A DNA stretch of 22,678 nt from Mxb001 sp044360385 (GTDB taxonomy: Bacteria; Actinomycetota; Actinomycetes; S36-B12), in assembly GCA_044360385.1 (NCBI GenBank), contig JBIKKK010000017.1:1-22678 (forward strand). The letters run 5' to 3'. A model generated the notes under the pieces. That model was given only the letters and a program-made list of their open reading frames with translations, was not told where the DNA came from and made no database searches. A program made the position numbers and the translations under genes. The stretch's first letter is position 1; each line of letters opens with the position of its first letter. Shown here piece after piece: positions 21,064 through 22,678 of the stretch.

Positions 21064-22521
21064 CTACCTCCAGCCGTTGGGCGAATAGCAGGTGTTCTTG
21101 ACGTCAGCGTAGAAGTCGAAGGACCAAACCCCGCCCTCGCGTCCGATGCCGGACTTGCGAGAGCCACCGAAGGGGGCCCGCAGGTCGCGGACGAAGAAGC
21201 AGTTGACCCAGACCGTGCCGGCGACGAGCTGGCCCGCGATGCGCTCCGCGCGCGGGCGGTCGCCGCACACGAGCGTGGCGGCCAGGCCGTAGTCGGTGTT
21301 GTTGGCCAGCGCGATCGCCTCGTCCTCGGTGGAGAACGTCTGCATCGTGAGCACAGGGCCGAAGACCTCCTGCGTGAGGATCTCGGAGCCGGGCGCTGCG
21401 CCGGTGATGAGCGTCGGGGCGTAGTAGTAGCCGCCCGTGACGGGCTCGATCCGCTCGCCCCCGAAGGCGATCTGCGCGCCGTCCATGCGTGCGCGGTCGA
21501 CGTAGCCCTCGATGCGCTCAAGGTGCACGGGATGAATCTGCGGACCGAGGTCGGTGGACTCCTCGCGCGGATCGCCCTGGCGGATCTCGCGCACCCTGTG
21601 CTCGAGGCGCTCGGCGAACTCCTGCGCGATGGACTCGTGCACGAGCAGGCGCGTGCCGGCGAGGCAGACCTGGCCGGCGTTGTCGTACTGCTCGGCCGCG
21701 ATCTCGGCGGCGAGGCCGAGGTCGGCGTCGTCCATGACGATCGTCGGCGACTTGCCGCCGAGCTCGAAGGACAGCGGCGTGAGGTTGTCCGCTGCTGCGC
21801 GGGCGACGGCCTTGGCGGTGGGGACCGAGCCGGTGAAGCAGATGCGCGAGACGCCCGGGTGCCCGGCGAGCGCGGCGCCGGCCTCGATGCCGATGCCCTG
21901 AACGACGTTGAAGACCCCGGGCGGCATGCCGGCCTCGGCGGTGACCTCGGCGAAGAGGCTCGCGGTGAGCGGCGCCCACTCCGGTGGCTTGAGCACGACG
22001 GTGTCACCGGATGCCCAGGCGGGGCCAATGCGCCAGGTGGCGAGCATCAGCGGGGCATTCCACGGCGTGATGATCGCAGCCACCCCGGCGGGGTCCCACG
22101 ACACGACATTGGTGTGGCCGCGCGTCTCGAACTCGGGGTGCTTCAGGTCGTTGATGGCGTAGTCGGCAAAGAAGCGGATGTTCATCGCGACCCGCGGCAT
22201 GACGCCGCGCCGGTGCGAGCGCAGCAGCGAGCCGTTGTCGCGGGTCTCGAGCTGGGCGAAGTCCTCGAGACGCTCCTCGACGATATCGGCGACGCGGTGG
22301 AGGATCTCGCCGCGGCCCTCGGGGCCCAAGGCTGCCCAGCCGGGGAAGGCGGCGCGTGCGGCGGCGACGGCGGCATCGACCTCGGCCTGCCCCCCGCGCG
22401 CGACCTGCCCGAGGACGCTGCCGTCGATGGGGGAGAGGTCGTCAAAGGTGTCGGCCGAGGCGACCCGCTCGCCATCGATCCAGTGGCGGGGGTCCACGCG
22501 GACGTCGGCGACTTCGAGCAT
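21064..22521 (-). CDS. hpaE: Aldehyde dehydrogenase, probably 5-carboxymethyl-2-hydroxymuconate semialdehyde dehydrogenase
   Basis: This is an NAD(P)-dependent aldehyde dehydrogenase, 485 aa. It would oxidise the semialdehyde made by the extradiol dioxygenase to the dicarboxylic acid. The family residues are present: Asn155 in ITPWNAPLM, the cofactor-binding KPPEWAPL, FTGSVPTAKAV, general base Glu253 in FELGGKSP, and nucleophile Cys286 in NAGQVCLAG. The C-terminal EVFGPVLTMQTF and APFGGSRKSGIGREGG are also typical. The ATG at 22521 has an excellent ribosome site (GAGGAGG, 7 nt spacer); an in-frame ATG at 22551 has none. It is the first gene of the operon visible here and probably the promoter-proximal one. 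Many aldehyde dehydrogenases share these motifs, so substrate naming depends on context (dioxygenase and HpaG-like genes downstream). Confidence 0.9.
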   Translation of the reverse strand: MLEVADVRVDPRHWIDGERVASADTFDDLSPIDGSVLGQVARGGQAEVDAAVAAARAAFPGWAALGPEGRGEILHRVADIVEERLEDFAQLETRDNGSLLRSHRRGVMPRVAMNIRFFADYAINDLKHPEFETRGHTNVVSWDPAGVAAIITPWNAPLMLATWRIGPAWASGDTVVLKPPEWAPLTASLFAEVTAEAGMPPGVFNVVQGIGIEAGAALAGHPGVSRICFTGSVPTAKAVARAAADNLTPLSFELGGKSPTIVMDDADLGLAAEIAAEQYDNAGQVCLAGTRLLVHESIAQEFAERLEHRVREIRQGDPREESTDLGPQIHPVHLERIEGYVDRARMDGAQIAFGGERIEPVTGGYYYAPTLITGAAPGSEILTQEVFGPVLTMQTFSTEDEAIALANNTDYGLAATLVCGDRPRAERIAGQLVAGTVWVNCFFVRDLRAPFGGSRKSGIGREGGVWSFDFYADVKNTCYSPNGWR

Positions 22522-22538
22522 GCTGAGGCCTCCTCGCA

Positions 22539-22649
22539 GGGGATTGCCCAATTCCGGGGATTGTTCGGACCCTAACGGATTTTGGCGGGGGCTGCCAGGG
22601 GCCCTGCAGGGTTCCCGACCGCGAGATATGGGTGGAAAGTGCCCTGGCA
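22539..22649. promoter_or_regulatory. Upstream region of the aromatic operon with direct and inverted repeats
   Basis: The 157 nt from the dehydrogenase start to the window end hold no gene that I can support. GGGGATTG occurs twice, 17 bp apart (22539-22546, 22556-22563). ATTG-CC-CAAT is a small palindrome at 22543-22552. An 8-bp perfect inverted repeat, TGCCAGGG (22593-22600) and CCCTGGCA (22642-22649), flanks the probable promoter region. These are candidate binding sites for a regulator of the operon. No regulator gene is in view. Confidence 0.35.
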
Positions 22650-22678
22650 GGTCGCTACCTACCCGAAGTTCGATGTCT

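Noticed and set aside
21523..22575. A 350-codon open frame on the plus strand
   Set aside because: It is the complement of the aldehyde dehydrogenase gene and has the same biased shadow composition.

Overview
This is a GC-rich window with dense gene packing, many GTG starts, 1-4 nt start/stop overlaps and several likely leaderless promoters. It reads as chromosomal DNA of an actinobacterium (Actinomycetota). The best lineage clue is a complete decaprenylphosphoryl-arabinose (DPA) precursor set, a DPPR synthase of the UbiA family followed by DprE1 and DprE2, known from Mycobacteriales and related actinobacteria. I cannot name a genus.

Layout, left to right. (1) Positions 1-2425, minus strand: an oligopeptide-type ABC transporter, with a permease cut by the window edge and a substrate-binding protein held by a C-terminal membrane anchor. 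Only 25 bp away and divergent is an oligopeptidase B-like S9 peptidase, so peptide uptake and cleavage sit back to back. (2) Positions 4559-7676, plus strand: a possible 41-codon leader ORF, then the DPA trio as one tight operon. (3) About 7673-8000: a stretch without an intact gene, holding what looks like the decayed 3' part of a minus-strand gene. (4) Positions 8030-12735, plus strand: an unrecognised secreted protein ending in a five-fold 15-bp repeat, an OmpR-type response regulator, its histidine kinase, and a secreted subtilisin-like protease with two fibronectin-like repeats. This resembles an envelope-stress or secretion module. (5) Positions 12732-15992: a membrane-embedded alpha/beta hydrolase (Abhydrolase_9 type), divergent from a SARP/AfsR-type regulator whose ATPase domain is cut off just after Walker A. 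(6) Positions 15958-17931: a PLP-dependent group II decarboxylase, then a divergent MazEF-type toxin-antitoxin pair with a four-fold 12-bp repeat in the promoter gap. (7) Positions 17936-22521, minus strand: an aromatic catabolism operon in the order semialdehyde dehydrogenase, LigB-type extradiol dioxygenase, FAH-family decarboxylase/isomerase, 3Fe-4S ferredoxin, ferredoxin reductase. It looks like the lower homoprotocatechuate (3,4-dihydroxyphenylacetate) pathway plus an electron-transfer pair whose oxygenase is not in the window.

Most genes belong to known families. I do not see a clearly new multi-gene system. The points most worth a second look are the DprE1 residue that predicts natural benzothiazinone resistance, the truncated regulator, the repeat-based promoter of the toxin-antitoxin pair, the 15-bp repeat in the unknown secreted protein, and the electron-transfer pair in the catechol operon. 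No tRNA, rRNA, insertion sequence or CRISPR array was found.
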